In this document: one piece after another, positions 51,548 through 60,504 of the stretch
How positions within the stretch are numbered: the stretch's first letter is position 1
Layout of the letters: each line of letters begins with the position of its first letter
DNA from: JAAXGX01 sp965221595
GTDB taxonomy: Bacteria > Acidobacteriota > Vicinamibacteria > Vicinamibacterales > UBA8438
Reading direction: 5' to 3'
Length of the DNA: 64,000 nt
Assembly (NCBI GenBank): GCA_965221595.1
Contig: OZ244900.1
Span: forward strand, 3,038,001-3,102,000
Notes under the pieces: model-generated
The model's database searches: none
Told to the model about the DNA's origin: nothing
What the model saw: the letters and a program-made list of their open reading frames with translations, nothing else
Made by a program: the position numbers and the translations under genes

Positions 51548-54045
51548 CGGTTCGCCTCCCTCCGTGTCACCGCGTTCCCGGCCGCGGGGACGCCGCCTCC
51601 GGGGGGCGCCTCCGGGCCGGGCCTGACAAGCGTCTCGCGCGCGCCGGACCGGGCCCAGGACGGACTGGGCGTCTGCACGATCGGACGCAGGTCCGCCGCG
51701 CGAAACGACCGCGCCACCTGCCGTTCGGACGGCTTGCCGTAGGCCGTGGAGCGCTGTCTCGGAACGCGGCCCGCGCCGCGAATGAGCGCCTCCATGCCGG
51801 CCGGCGGCAGCTCCTGCCCGAAGCTCGCGCCGGCGGCGCGCGTGATGCTCTCGTTCATCAGCGTGCCGCCCAGGTCGTTCACCCCGGCCTGCAGACAGGC
51901 GCGCACGCCGCGCGGCCCCATCTTCACCCACGATGCCTGGATGTTCGGCACCAGCGGGTGCAGCACCAGCCGTGCCACCGCGTGCATGAGCAGCGACTCG
52001 CGGAATGTCGGGCCGCGGCGGGCCCGCCCCTTGAGGTAGATCGGTGCCTCCATGTGCACGAACGGCAGCGGCACGAACTCGGTGAAGCCGCCGGTCCGAG
52101 CCTGCAGCGTCCGGATGCTGGCGAGATGCCGGGCCCAGTGCCGCGGGCGGTCGATGTGGCCGTACATGATGGTGGCAGTGGTCCGGAACCCGACGCGATG
52201 CGCGGTCTCCATCACCTCCAGCCATTGGCCGGCCGTCAGCTTGTCGGGACACAGCTCCCGGCGGACCTCGTCGTGCAGCACCTCGGCGGCTGTTCCTGGC
52301 AGCGTGCCGAGCCCCGCGGCCTGCAGCCGCCTCAGGAACGCCGCGAGCGACAGACCCAACGTGGCGGCCCCCTGCCAGACCTCGAGCGGCGAGAACGCAT
52401 GCACGTGCAGCTCGGGCACGGCGTCCTTCACGGCGCGGCAGATGTCGAGATACGTGGCGCCGGTGTACTCGGGGTGGATGCCGCCCTGCATGCACACCTC
52501 GGTGGCCCCGCGCTCCCACGCCTCCACGCTGCGGCGGGCGATCTCCTGCAGATCGAGGTCGTAGGGCGCGCCGCGCAGGTTCTCGCTGAGCCTGCCCTTG
52601 GAGAACGCGCAGAACTGGCACCGGAAGTAGCAGACGTTGGTGTAGTTGATGTTGCGATTGACGACGTAGGTGACCTCGTCGCCGTTGACCTCGTGCCGCA
52701 GGGTATCGGCCGCCCGCACCACCGCCACGAGATCCTCGCCGCGCGCCGTGAAGAGCTCGGCGATCTCCGCCTCTTCGAGCGCGTCGCCACGCGACGCCTG
52801 CGCGCACAGCGCCGCGATCCGCCCGGTCGGACGCGGTGCGGCCGGGTCGTCCAGACGGCGCAGCAGCGCCGATGGCAGCACCGCGTCACGTTCGCCCGGC
52901 GACCAGGAGCTCTCGCGCGCGAATCCGTCGGCGTCCGACGCGCGCCGAATCGCGGGCCTGAGCGGCTCCGCCGTCCAGGCGTCGAGGCGTTCCACGTAGG
53001 CGGGATAGATCGTGAGCCGCTCGGTGAGCGCCTTGCCCGCTTGGGCGGTCGCGCGTGCCAGGCGGTCGAGATGCGGCCAGGGAGCCTCGGGGTTCACGTG
53101 GTCCGGCGTCACCGGCGACACGCCGCCCCAGTCGTTGATGCCCGCCTGGATCAGGCTGCCGAAGGTGTCCGGCGTGAGGTTGGGCGGCGCCTGAAGCGCC
53201 ATGTCGGGGCCGAAGATGAGCCGGGCGCACGCGATGGTCCACTGCAGATCGGCGAGCGTCGGGTCCGGTGCCTGCGCCATCCGCGTGCCCGGTTTGGCCC
53301 GGAAGTTCTGGATGATGATCTCCTGCAGATGCCCGTAGGTGTCGTGCAGGTCCCGCAACTCGAGCAGCGCGGCGATGCGCTCCTCGCGCGTCTCCCCGAT
53401 GCCGATCAGGATGCCGGACGTGAAGGGCACCGCCAGCTCTCCCGCCAGCCGGATGGTCTCCAGGCGCACCGCCGGCTCCTTGTCGGGCGAGCCGTGATGC
53501 GCCTGCCCGGGCGCGAGCAGGCGTGTGGACGCGCTCTCCAGCATCAGCCCCTGCGACGGGCACACCTCCCGCAGCGCGAGCAGCTCGGCGCGCGTGACGA
53601 CCCCGGGGTTGGCATGCGGCAGCAGGCCGGTGGCGTCGAGCACAGCGCCGGCGGCGGCGACCAGGTACGACACGGTGGTGGGATGGCCCAGCGCATCCAG
53701 CTCGGCGCGGGCCTGCGGGTAGCGCAGCTCCGGCTTGTCGCCCAGCGTGAACAACGCCTCGCGGCAGCCGGCCGCGGCGCCGCGCCGCGCCACATCCAGC
53801 ACCTCGTCGAGCGTCATGTAGGCCCGCTCGCCGGGGCGCGGCGGCTGCGCGAACGTGCAGTAGTGGCACACGTCGCGGCACAGCTTCGTGAGCGGGATGA
53901 ACACCTTCCGCGAGTAGCTCACGGTGCGTCCGAAGCCGGCGTCCCGCAGCGCCGCCGCACGCTGCATCAGCGCCGGCAGGTCGGACGTCCGCAGCAGATC
54001 GAGGGCGGCCTCGCGTGACGGTCGGACGTATGGTTCGGTGTCCAT
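51544..54045 (-). CDS. fbiC: FO synthase, fused CofG-CofH (FbiC type)
   Basis: The 833-residue protein has two radical SAM halves. The CofG half carries C56-x3-C60-x2-C63 (KLCRDVCHYCTFA). The CofH half carries C472-x3-C476-x2-C479 (NVCYFRCQFCAF) with GGIHPEYTG. Together they condense tyrosine with a ribityl-diaminouracil to the deazaflavin FO, the core of coenzyme F420. Fusion is typical of Actinobacteria and some other phyla. A C-terminal extension of about 60 residues is Pro/Arg-rich. No other F420 genes (cofC, cofD, cofE) are in the window. Confidence 0.95.
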   Translation of the reverse strand: MDTEPYVRPSREAALDLLRTSDLPALMQRAAALRDAGFGRTVSYSRKVFIPLTKLCRDVCHYCTFAQPPRPGERAYMTLDEVLDVARRGAAAGCREALFTLGDKPELRYPQARAELDALGHPTTVSYLVAAAGAVLDATGLLPHANPGVVTRAELLALREVCPSQGLMLESASTRLLAPGQAHHGSPDKEPAVRLETIRLAGELAVPFTSGILIGIGETREERIAALLELRDLHDTYGHLQEIIIQNFRAKPGTRMAQAPDPTLADLQWTIACARLIFGPDMALQAPPNLTPDTFGSLIQAGINDWGGVSPVTPDHVNPEAPWPHLDRLARATAQAGKALTERLTIYPAYVERLDAWTAEPLRPAIRRASDADGFARESSWSPGERDAVLPSALLRRLDDPAAPRPTGRIAALCAQASRGDALEEAEIAELFTARGEDLVAVVRAADTLRHEVNGDEVTYVVNRNINYTNVCYFRCQFCAFSKGRLSENLRGAPYDLDLQEIARRSVEAWERGATEVCMQGGIHPEYTGATYLDICRAVKDAVPELHVHAFSPLEVWQGAATLGLSLAAFLRRLQAAGLGTLPGTAAEVLHDEVRRELCPDKLTAGQWLEVMETAHRVGFRTTATIMYGHIDRPRHWARHLASIRTLQARTGGFTEFVPLPFVHMEAPIYLKGRARRGPTFRESLLMHAVARLVLHPLVPNIQASWVKMGPRGVRACLQAGVNDLGGTLMNESITRAAGASFGQELPPAGMEALIRGAGRVPRQRSTAYGKPSERQVARSFRAADLRPIVQTPSPSWARSGARETLVRPGPEAPPGGGVPAAGNAVTRREANR

Positions 54046-54286
54046 CCCCAGACAGCCGAGAACCGGCAGGTTGCGGCTGTGCCCACCGCTTATAGCACGG
54101 CCGCAGCGGCCCTGACCACCTCGGGCCCCGACCGTGGATGGTCGGGACCTCTATCTGGTCAGCGTCGACACCGGCCCGCGCCGCGCAAGCAGCACAGCTG
54201 CCGCCACCGCTACGTCCGGGGCTTGCGGCTCGTGCCCCGCCGCCACCCCCGTCCGGGCCGCGCGCTCGCCCTCGACGTGCCGAGCG

Positions 54287-54432
54287 TCAGCCCAACGGCA
54301 GGTGAAGGCCGATGTAGCCGACCTCGATTTCGCGCGTGCGGGCATCGAATCGCAGGTGGATGCGTCCGCCGCTGCCACTCCACCGCCGCGCCAGGCCTCG
54401 GCCACGCCTGCATCCGGATGCCCGGCCGTCAA
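54287..54432 (-). pseudogene. 3' relic of an unidentified gene
   Basis: In the minus-strand frame ending at TGA 54287-54289, the sequence reads GGRIHLRFDARTREIEVGYI and then GLHLPLG before the stop. It looks like the C-terminal strand pair of a larger protein. An in-frame stop lies near 54440, so the rest is gone. The family is not recognised. Confidence 0.4.
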
Positions 54433-54655
54433 CTAGTTAACTACCTTCCAGTTCTCGTCTACCTCCGCCGCGATGTAGAAGACCGGCATCACGATACGCA
54501 GCAACAGAAACTCGATGTAACCGCCTCCTGTTGACCGGCTTCCAGTGTCCCGCATGCGCTGAAAGTCGGGCGCCGGATCGATTTCGTTGTGCCGGATACG
54601 CGCCACGACTTGATCGAAGAGAATCTGGGCGGTGTGAACACTCGGTCCTGACCAC
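54433..54655 (-). pseudogene. 3' relic of an unidentified gene
   Basis: The frame ending at TAG 54433-54435 reads HTAQILFDQVVARIRHNEID, PDFQRMRDTG, GGGYIEFLLLRIVMPVFYIA and AEVDENWKVVN. It is smooth, coding-like sequence lacking a start and any N-terminal part. The family is not recognised. It adjoins two other gene fragments in a region with no intact gene from 54046 to 54757. Confidence 0.4.
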
Positions 54656-54674
54656 GCCGCTCGACGTCACCGTC

Positions 54675-54760
54675 GCGGTGCCGCCTGCGCTCAGCGGCGC
54701 GCGCGCCGCTGAGCGCAGGCACCAGCGGGTAGTTGCCCTCGTGGCAGGCGTAGCCAGCTA
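54675..54760 (-). pseudogene. Relic of the 32977-type exported protein family
   Basis: LAGYACHEGNYPLVPALSGARAAERR on the minus strand matches the C-terminal block FEYACHEGNYGLYNMLAGARA of the protein at 32977-34029. Only the last 20-odd codons remain, directly abutting the stop of the gene at 54758, and the relic contains half of the palindrome at 54683-54720. Confidence 0.6.
54683..54720. repeat. 38-bp perfect palindrome
   Basis: GCCTGCGCTCAGCGGCGCG is followed without a gap by its exact reverse complement. It contains CTCAGCGGCGCGC arms on both sides of a CGCG centre. It sits in the gene graveyard downstream (on the minus strand) of the 54758 gene. It may be a terminator, a protein-binding site or an inverted-repeat insertion scar. 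Confidence 0.85.
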
Positions 54761-55414
54761 GCGCGCCCAGTACGGGAGCGGCTGGCGCGTCACCGACTCG
54801 AGTACGACCGGGGCCGCGGCGTAGTCGGCCAGGGCAACGAGGTTGCGGCTCGTGTCTATCGCAATCTCCGCCGCCGCGGACAGCTTCCCCTCGCCCTCGT
54901 TCATGTGGTCGATACGCAGCTCGATTACGGTGAAGGGCCGGGTGGGCGTATCGGCGGCGGCGCCGTCGGGCATCCACGATGCGCGGCCGAACGTTCCGAC
55001 CCGCCGGCCCGTGACGAACGTGACGTTCTCGCCCCCACCCGCCAGGGACACGCGGCGGGCGTACTTCAGCGAGTAGCCGACGCTGCTGCTGCCGAGCCAC
55101 AGGTGGCCCAGGCTGGGGAGCGCGAGCAGGTCGGCGAGCTCACCCTCGGTGCCTCCGGCTTCTGCTTCGGGACTCGTCAGCACGTCCACGACCGCCTGCC
55201 GGTCGGCCTCTGCGGACCACCGCAGGACGCTGAAGCGCAGATCTTCTTCGGCCGGGTCGATGTTCACCGTCGTGGCCGTGAACGTCTCCGGCACCGGAAC
55301 CTCCTGGGCGGCCGCCGGCTGCACCGCAAAGGCGACCGCAGCCAGCACGAACGGCAGGTATCCGAGTACGGCATGCATGCGAGAAGTCGACTTCACTGTC
55401 AGGTGACTGACCAC
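54758..55414 (-). CDS. Exported hypothetical protein
   Basis: The 218-residue protein starts at GTG 55414 after GAAAGGAGAG and has a signal peptide whose cleavage falls near PAAAQEVP. The mature part (FTATTVNIDPAEEDLRFSVLRWS, ADRQAVVDVL, LGHLWLGSSSVGYSLKYARRVS, RPFTVIELRIDHMNEGEGKLS, AIDTSRNLVALADYAAAPVVL) belongs to an uncharacterised exported family frequent in Acidobacteriota. No function can be assigned. Confidence 0.7.
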   Translation of the reverse strand: MVSHLTVKSTSRMHAVLGYLPFVLAAVAFAVQPAAAQEVPVPETFTATTVNIDPAEEDLRFSVLRWSAEADRQAVVDVLTSPEAEAGGTEGELADLLALPSLGHLWLGSSSVGYSLKYARRVSLAGGGENVTFVTGRRVGTFGRASWMPDGAAADTPTRPFTVIELRIDHMNEGEGKLSAAAEIAIDTSRNLVALADYAAAPVVLESVTRQPLPYWAR

Positions 55415-55583
55415 GGTTCGCTCTCCTTTCTGTGGCGCCTGAGGGTCGGTCCGCACCTCGAAGTTCCCCACGGCGCGGACGACCACGCTCCTATGGTGAC
55501 CCCGGAGCACACCGCCCGTCAATACGCCGGTTTCGCGGCTCGGCCTTGCGGGGGACACCGCTGGACGCTAAGGTAGGCTCGTG

Positions 55584-56009
55584 ATGGTCATGGGGAGTCG
55601 ATTGACGGTGACGCGGAAACACTTCGAAAGGCTCGTCGCCCAGGCTCTGCGTGACATCCCGGAGAGCTTTCGCGGCGCGATGGAAAACGTCGCGCTCGTT
55701 GTCGAGGACTACCCTGAGCCCGAACTGCTGCAGGAGATGGGAATAGACCCGCCGGACACGTTGTATGGTCTGTACCAGGGTACTCCGCTACCCGAGCGGG
55801 ACTGGTCCCACGGCAACGTGCTGCCCGACAAAGTGACGATCTATCAGGAGCCGATCGTCGAAGACTGCTGCGACGACGACGAAATTGTCCGCGCCATCCA
55901 CGAGACCGTCATTCACGAATTCGGCCACTACTTCGGTCTCAGCGAGGAGGAAATCGAGGAGATCGAGTCGCGGTATTGGCGCGGGGAAACCCACGCGGAC
56001 GAACGTTGA
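55584..56009 (+). CDS. Minimal zinc metallopeptidase (zincin-like)
   Basis: This protein of about 141 residues has a central HExxH zinc motif (HEFGH, residues 111-115) preceded by IVRAIHETVI, with an earlier GIDPPDTLYGLYQGTPLPER segment and conserved VTIYQEPI. It is the metallopeptidase_1/DUF1025-type minimal zincin, acidic and cytoplasmic (no signal). A third ligand is probably in the Glu-rich stretch EEEIEEIESRYW. ATG 55584 follows AAGGTAGG; GTG 55581 is an alternative. Native substrates are unknown. Confidence 0.85.
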   Translation: MVMGSRLTVTRKHFERLVAQALRDIPESFRGAMENVALVVEDYPEPELLQEMGIDPPDTLYGLYQGTPLPERDWSHGNVLPDKVTIYQEPIVEDCCDDDEIVRAIHETVIHEFGHYFGLSEEEIEEIESRYWRGETHADER

Positions 56010-56062
56010 CCTTGGGCCGTGGGATGGCTGGACGCAGCCCCGTCCAGTCGAGGCCGGCGCTA

Positions 56063-56320
56063 CTACTCGCTTCCGGTTTCCTTGGCCGCCGCGGCCTGCT
56101 TCCTGCGCTCGGCCCAGTAGTTCTTCATCCGTTCCGACACGGCCCTCTTGGCATCGGCGGACATCTTGCGCCGCTTGCGCGGAGCCCGCTCGACACTTCC
56201 CGCAACGCCGCCACGACCCGATCTGACCCCGCCCAGGGCGGCAATCGCCGCATCGATCCGCGCAACATTGTTGAGCATCTCGGCGCGCTGTTCCTTCAAG
56301 ATTGCTATGACGTCCTTCAT
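56063..56320 (-). CDS. Small basic coiled-coil protein
   Basis: The 85-residue protein has an N-terminal coiled coil (MKDVIAILKEQRAEMLNNVARIDAAI), a Gly/Arg linker and a basic C-terminus KRRKMSADAKRAVSERMKNYW. The last motif resembles NUMOD-like DNA-binding helices seen in many small regulators. It may bind nucleic acid; nothing further is supported. AGAAGG precedes the ATG. It is convergent with the metallopeptidase gene. The 281 bases after it to 56601 hold no gene. Confidence 0.6.
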   Translation of the reverse strand: MKDVIAILKEQRAEMLNNVARIDAAIAALGGVRSGRGGVAGSVERAPRKRRKMSADAKRAVSERMKNYWAERRKQAAAAKETGSE

Positions 56321-56601
56321 CGTCGTTCCTTCTCTCCCCCACGTCACGAATCGTGACAGAGCGATGAGTATACCGCGAGTCCGTCACCATCCAAAACAGC
56401 GCCGCCCTTGCGCGCCACCTGCCGCATGCGTTTCGTCTCAGAAGGCGCCGAACTTCCCCCCAGGCGACCGTCCCGCCAAGCGGCGCACAGGCCGCTCGCC
56501 TGCGACGCGTCTTGCGCCGACCGGCTGCGGCTGGTAGGCTCGACAATATTTTGCGTGCGGCGTGCGCCTGGACGGGCGCGTCCACCGGGAGATCGATTGC
56601 C

Positions 56602-58023
56602 ATGCAGACCACCCTCCCTGGATCGAAGATATCCGTCGCCTGCCTGACGGTCGGGTTCCTATGCCTCGGCGCGGCGCTCGTGCCGCTGCAGGCGGCCGGC
56701 GCGGAGCGCGCAGACGGCGTGACGTTCAGCAAGGACATCGCGCCGATCCTGCAGCGCTCGTGCGAGAATTGTCACCGCCCTCGGGGCGGTGCGCCGATGG
56801 CCCTCACCACCTATGAGGAGGTCCGTCCCTGGGCGCGCTCCATCAGGAATCGCACCCAGTCGCGCGAGATGCCGCCCTGGTTCATCGACAGGAACATCGG
56901 CATCCAGGCCTACAAGGACGACCCGTCGCTCAGCGAACGGGAGATTGCCTTGATCGCCGACTGGGTCGATGCCGGCGCACCGCGGGGCAATCCGGCCGAC
57001 CTGCCGGCAGCCACCGAGTGGCCGGCGGACGGCTGGACGTACGGCACCCCGGACCTGATCGTGCCGTCGCCGGAAGGCACCATCGAGGCCGAGGCGGCGG
57101 ACTGGTTCGGCGAGTGGGGCGAGACGCCGACCGGCCTGAGCGCGGACCGCTACATCAAGGCGATCGAGGTACGGGAGGTCCGCACCTGGGAGGATGCAGG
57201 CGCGGCGGTGGACGGCGACGGCCGGGCGGCGCTAGGCCTGTTCGTCGTGCATCACGCGGTCATCGGCGCCGACACGCTCGAAAACACCCTGGCGCCGCTG
57301 GACTGCGGGAACGAGACCACCTGTGCCGCCGACGACCGGCAGTTCTGGCTGGTCCACGAGCTGGGCCAAAACGCGACGATCTATCCCGACGAGGTGGGCG
57401 TTACGTTGCCGGCCGACTCCGTCATTACATTCAACTCGATGCATCTCCATTCCATCGGGCGCGAGGTGCGGGCACGGCTCGACGTCGGCTTCACATTCCA
57501 CCCGGAGGGCTACGAGCCCAAGTATCACCTCGGTGCCACCAGCCTCGGGAGCGTGACGCAGTACGACTACGAGTTCGATATACCGTCGAACGACGACAAC
57601 GTCATGCGTGACGGGTTCCACCGGCTGAACCAGCCGACGAAGTTGCTGACGTTCGAGCCCCACCTCCATTCGAGCGGCAAGCGGATGTGCTTCGAGGCGC
57701 TGTATCCGAACAACGCGCGGGAGATGCTCAGCTGCGCCGACTACGACCACAACTGGGCGAAGGTGTACGTCTATGCAGATGACGCGGCGCCGCTGCTGCC
57801 GGCCGGCACCATCGTGCACGTGATGGCCTGGTATGACAACTCGGTCACGAACAAGAACGTAGTAGACCCGCGCAACTGGAAGGGCTGGGGCAACCGCTCG
57901 ATCGACGACATGTTCTCCGCCATCTCACGGATGGTGTACCTGACCGAGGAGCAGTTCGAGGACGAGCTCGCCGCGCGCGGTGGCACGCCGGTCTTCGCGG
58001 TATCGCAGGACAACCAGCAGTAG
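56602..58023 (+). CDS. Exported cytochrome c with copper monooxygenase-like domain
   Basis: The 473-residue protein has a signal peptide, a haem c motif CENCH (54-58) with downstream NRTQSREMPPWFID (likely axial Met), and a C-terminal portion with SMHLHSIGREVRARLDVGFTFHPEGY, LLTFEPHLHSSGKRMCFEALYP and VMAWYDNS. The His-rich strands resemble the copper type II, ascorbate-dependent monooxygenase C-terminal fold. GGGAG precedes the ATG. A periplasmic electron-transfer or oxygenase role is inferred. It is probably cotranscribed with the following cytochrome. Confidence 0.8.
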   Translation: MQTTLPGSKISVACLTVGFLCLGAALVPLQAAGAERADGVTFSKDIAPILQRSCENCHRPRGGAPMALTTYEEVRPWARSIRNRTQSREMPPWFIDRNIGIQAYKDDPSLSEREIALIADWVDAGAPRGNPADLPAATEWPADGWTYGTPDLIVPSPEGTIEAEAADWFGEWGETPTGLSADRYIKAIEVREVRTWEDAGAAVDGDGRAALGLFVVHHAVIGADTLENTLAPLDCGNETTCAADDRQFWLVHELGQNATIYPDEVGVTLPADSVITFNSMHLHSIGREVRARLDVGFTFHPEGYEPKYHLGATSLGSVTQYDYEFDIPSNDDNVMRDGFHRLNQPTKLLTFEPHLHSSGKRMCFEALYPNNAREMLSCADYDHNWAKVYVYADDAAPLLPAGTIVHVMAWYDNSVTNKNVVDPRNWKGWGNRSIDDMFSAISRMVYLTEEQFEDELAARGGTPVFAVSQDNQQ

Positions 58024-58041
58024 TTCCACCTGCCGCGGGAC

Positions 58042-58614
58042 ATGGCGAGACGGCTGAGGATTCGCAAGATGTCTGCCAGATTGCCCGCCTGGACGTGGTG
58101 GCCGACCGTGGCGGTCGGCGTGATGCTCGGCGGCAGCGCGGCAGACCTGCCGGGCGCCGAGCGGCGGCTCCACGCGCAGCCGAGTGCAGCCAGCATCGCC
58201 TCGGGCATGCGGCTCTACCGCCAGAAGGCGGACTGCCAGGCCTGCCACGGCTGGGCCGGCGACGGCCGCAAGATGGACTACCAGATGCCGGACGGGGCCA
58301 ACCTGCGCGAGAGCCGGCTCAACCGCGAGCAGCTCGTCTTCGTGATCAAGTGCGGTCTTCCGGGCCGCAGCATGCCCGCCTTCGACCGCTTCGCCTACCG
58401 CGACGACCGCTGCCTGGGGCGGACCGCGGCCGACCTGCGGCGGCAGGGCCTGGAGCTGCCCGACCCGGCCGCCACGCTGCAGCCGCGCGAGATAGAGCGG
58501 CTCGCCGACTTCCTGGTCGCCAAAGTCATGGGGCGCGGCCCGATGGACCGCGCCGCCTGCATCGACTACTGGGGCGAGGACGTCGAGATCTGCCGCACCG
58601 AGTTTCCCGACTGA
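58042..58614 (+). CDS. Exported single-haem cytochrome c
   Basis: This 190-residue protein has an N-terminal hydrophobic signal (14-35) and a haem site CQACH (65-69), with GDGRKMDYQMPDG (candidate axial Met) and two further cysteines near the C-terminus (AACIDYW, EICRTEF) likely disulphide-linked. It begins 18 bases after the preceding monooxygenase-like gene and likely receives or passes its electrons. ATG 58042 or 58069 could be the start. Confidence 0.8.
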   Translation: MARRLRIRKMSARLPAWTWWPTVAVGVMLGGSAADLPGAERRLHAQPSAASIASGMRLYRQKADCQACHGWAGDGRKMDYQMPDGANLRESRLNREQLVFVIKCGLPGRSMPAFDRFAYRDDRCLGRTAADLRRQGLELPDPAATLQPREIERLADFLVAKVMGRGPMDRAACIDYWGEDVEICRTEFPD

Positions 58615-58615
58615 A

Positions 58616-58673
58616 GCCAGGCGGGCGCCTCGCCCGTCTCGGTGCGACGCGCGGGTTTCACCCCGGGCTGCTA
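58616..58673. repeat. Half copy of the dispersed repeat
   Basis: GCCAGGCGGGCGCCTCGCCC, GTCTCGGTGCGACGCG and GGGTTTCACCCCGGGCTGCTA match the right part of the long element at 4747-4912. It lies between convergent genes and provides the stop codon (CTA on plus) of the quinoprotein at 58671. Confidence 0.7.
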
Positions 58674-60428
58674 TTCCAGCGCGAACACGAACAGGTAGCT
58701 CGAGTTCTCCAGGTTGTCGTACCGCACGGGATGCAGGTGTCGCCCGCTGGCCTGCACCGCGATGTACTGCCGCGGGCCGATGGCATACGTGACCGGCGCG
58801 CCCTTGAGCGGCGTGCCGACGTTGAAGCGCCACAGCTCCTGCAGCGTCTCGTCGTGGTAGCCCACGACCCAGCCGTCCTGTAGCGCCGTGAACACCAACC
58901 CGCCCGCCGTGGCGAGCATGCCCGAACGGACCTCGATCTCCGTCACGGCCTTGGCGATGATCTGGTGCGTGTCGGCGTCCACCGCGGTCACCGAGCCGTA
59001 GTACAGGTCGCTGGTGTACTCGCGGCGCTCGCTCGCCGCGCGGTCCACTCCACCGTCCGGCGACAGCGGCACCACGGCGGCGCCGCTCTGCGAGAAGCAG
59101 CCCTCGGTGCCCGCGCCGTAGGCAATCCCCTTCTCCGGGTTGAACGCGGTCGGCTGGTGCGCGATGCCGCCGTGCCACGTCGGGCAGGCCCGTTTCATCG
59201 TGTCGCGATCGGCGCGCAGCGCCCGCGCCTCGGGGTTGTAGATCTGGACGTCGAGATTCGGGTCGTAGTCCAGCGGCCGGCCGGTCAGCGGATCGAGGCC
59301 CGCGGTCCAGTTGAGGTCGTTCACGTACTGCTCCGCCTTGATGAAGGCGCCGGTGGTCCGGTCGAGCGAATAGAAGAATCCGTTGCGCGCATAGTGGGAC
59401 ACGACCTGGCGCAGGCGGCCGTCAATCATGGTGTCGTAGAGCATGTGGATGCCGACTTCGTCGTAGTCCCACGAATCGTTGGGCGTGTACTGGAAGTGCC
59501 AGGCACGCTCGCCCGTAGCGACGTCGACGGCAACCACCGAGTTGGTGTAGAGGTTGTCGCCCGGACGATACTCCGGGTCGTAGATGGGATATGGATTGCC
59601 GGTGCCGAAGATGTACAGGTTGGTCTCCGGATCGTACGAGCCGGTCTGCCAGATCCCCCCGCCGCCCGTCTTCCACGCGTTGTGGTCGTCCTTCCACGTC
59701 TCGCTGCCCGGCTCGCCGGGCTCCGGCACCACGTACCAGCGCCACCGCTCCTCGCCGGTCTCGACGTCGAGCCCGGCCACCCAGCCGCGCGTCCCGGCGT
59801 CGCCGGTGCCGTTCTGGATGATGACCGTGCCGTCGGCCACCAGCGGTGCCGCGCGGAACGCCTCGCGCCCGCCGAACTCGTTGGTGGCGGCTATCTCGTG
59901 ATCCCAGATGATCTCGCCCGTATCACGATCGAGCGCGATGACCCGGCCGTCGGGCAGGTTCGCCAGCACGCGCTCCTCCCACAGGGCGATGCCGCGCGTG
60001 CGCGACCGGTTGCCTTCGTGCTCCACGCCCGGATCGGTGATCCACACGAACTGGCCGTAGTCGGGCTGCCGTGCGTCGATCTTGTAGATGGTGCCCCAGC
60101 CGTCGCTGGTGTACATGAAACCGTTGTCGATGAGCGGATTGAGCTCGTTCTCGGGACCGTTCTGGCCGGTGTCCTGCATGCCGCCCAGCGCCAACGCCCA
60201 CACCATCCGCAGCTCTCCGACGTTGTCACGGTTGATCTGCGTGAGCCTGGAATAGCGCTGGGAGCCGTAGTCCCCGTTCATCAGGAGCCAGTTCTGCGAC
60301 TCGTTCTGGGCGTTGATCAGCCGGTCCCGGTTGACGGTGATCGAGTACTGGCCGCCGAGCGTGACGGCCCAGGCGGAAACGACGAGCGCGCACGCGGCGG
60401 CCGTTCGTAGCAGCAAGTGGCGGTGCAT
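58671..60428 (-). CDS. PQQ-dependent dehydrogenase (quinoprotein)
   Basis: This 585-residue exported protein has a signal peptide (about 1-24) and an eight-bladed propeller: SQRYSRLTQINRDNVGELRMVWA, ALDRDTGEIIWDHE, DVETGEERWRWYV, VDVATGERAWHFQYTPND, DETLQELWRFNVGTPLKGAP and YIAVQASGRH near the end. It lacks haem. The sequence WDYDEVG contains the probable catalytic Asp. GGAGG precedes the ATG. The divergent neighbour is the FlgO-like/DUF5916 fusion, with a quinoprotein relic in between. Confidence 0.92.
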   Translation of the reverse strand: MHRHLLLRTAAACALVVSAWAVTLGGQYSITVNRDRLINAQNESQNWLLMNGDYGSQRYSRLTQINRDNVGELRMVWALALGGMQDTGQNGPENELNPLIDNGFMYTSDGWGTIYKIDARQPDYGQFVWITDPGVEHEGNRSRTRGIALWEERVLANLPDGRVIALDRDTGEIIWDHEIAATNEFGGREAFRAAPLVADGTVIIQNGTGDAGTRGWVAGLDVETGEERWRWYVVPEPGEPGSETWKDDHNAWKTGGGGIWQTGSYDPETNLYIFGTGNPYPIYDPEYRPGDNLYTNSVVAVDVATGERAWHFQYTPNDSWDYDEVGIHMLYDTMIDGRLRQVVSHYARNGFFYSLDRTTGAFIKAEQYVNDLNWTAGLDPLTGRPLDYDPNLDVQIYNPEARALRADRDTMKRACPTWHGGIAHQPTAFNPEKGIAYGAGTEGCFSQSGAAVVPLSPDGGVDRAASERREYTSDLYYGSVTAVDADTHQIIAKAVTEIEVRSGMLATAGGLVFTALQDGWVVGYHDETLQELWRFNVGTPLKGAPVTYAIGPRQYIAVQASGRHLHPVRYDNLENSSYLFVFALE

Positions 60429-60504
60429 GGCGTTTTTCCTCCGGGGTTGTCGAGACCGGTAACATCTTACAGAGATTGCGCAGAAGGCACGACCGAAACC
60501 CGGT

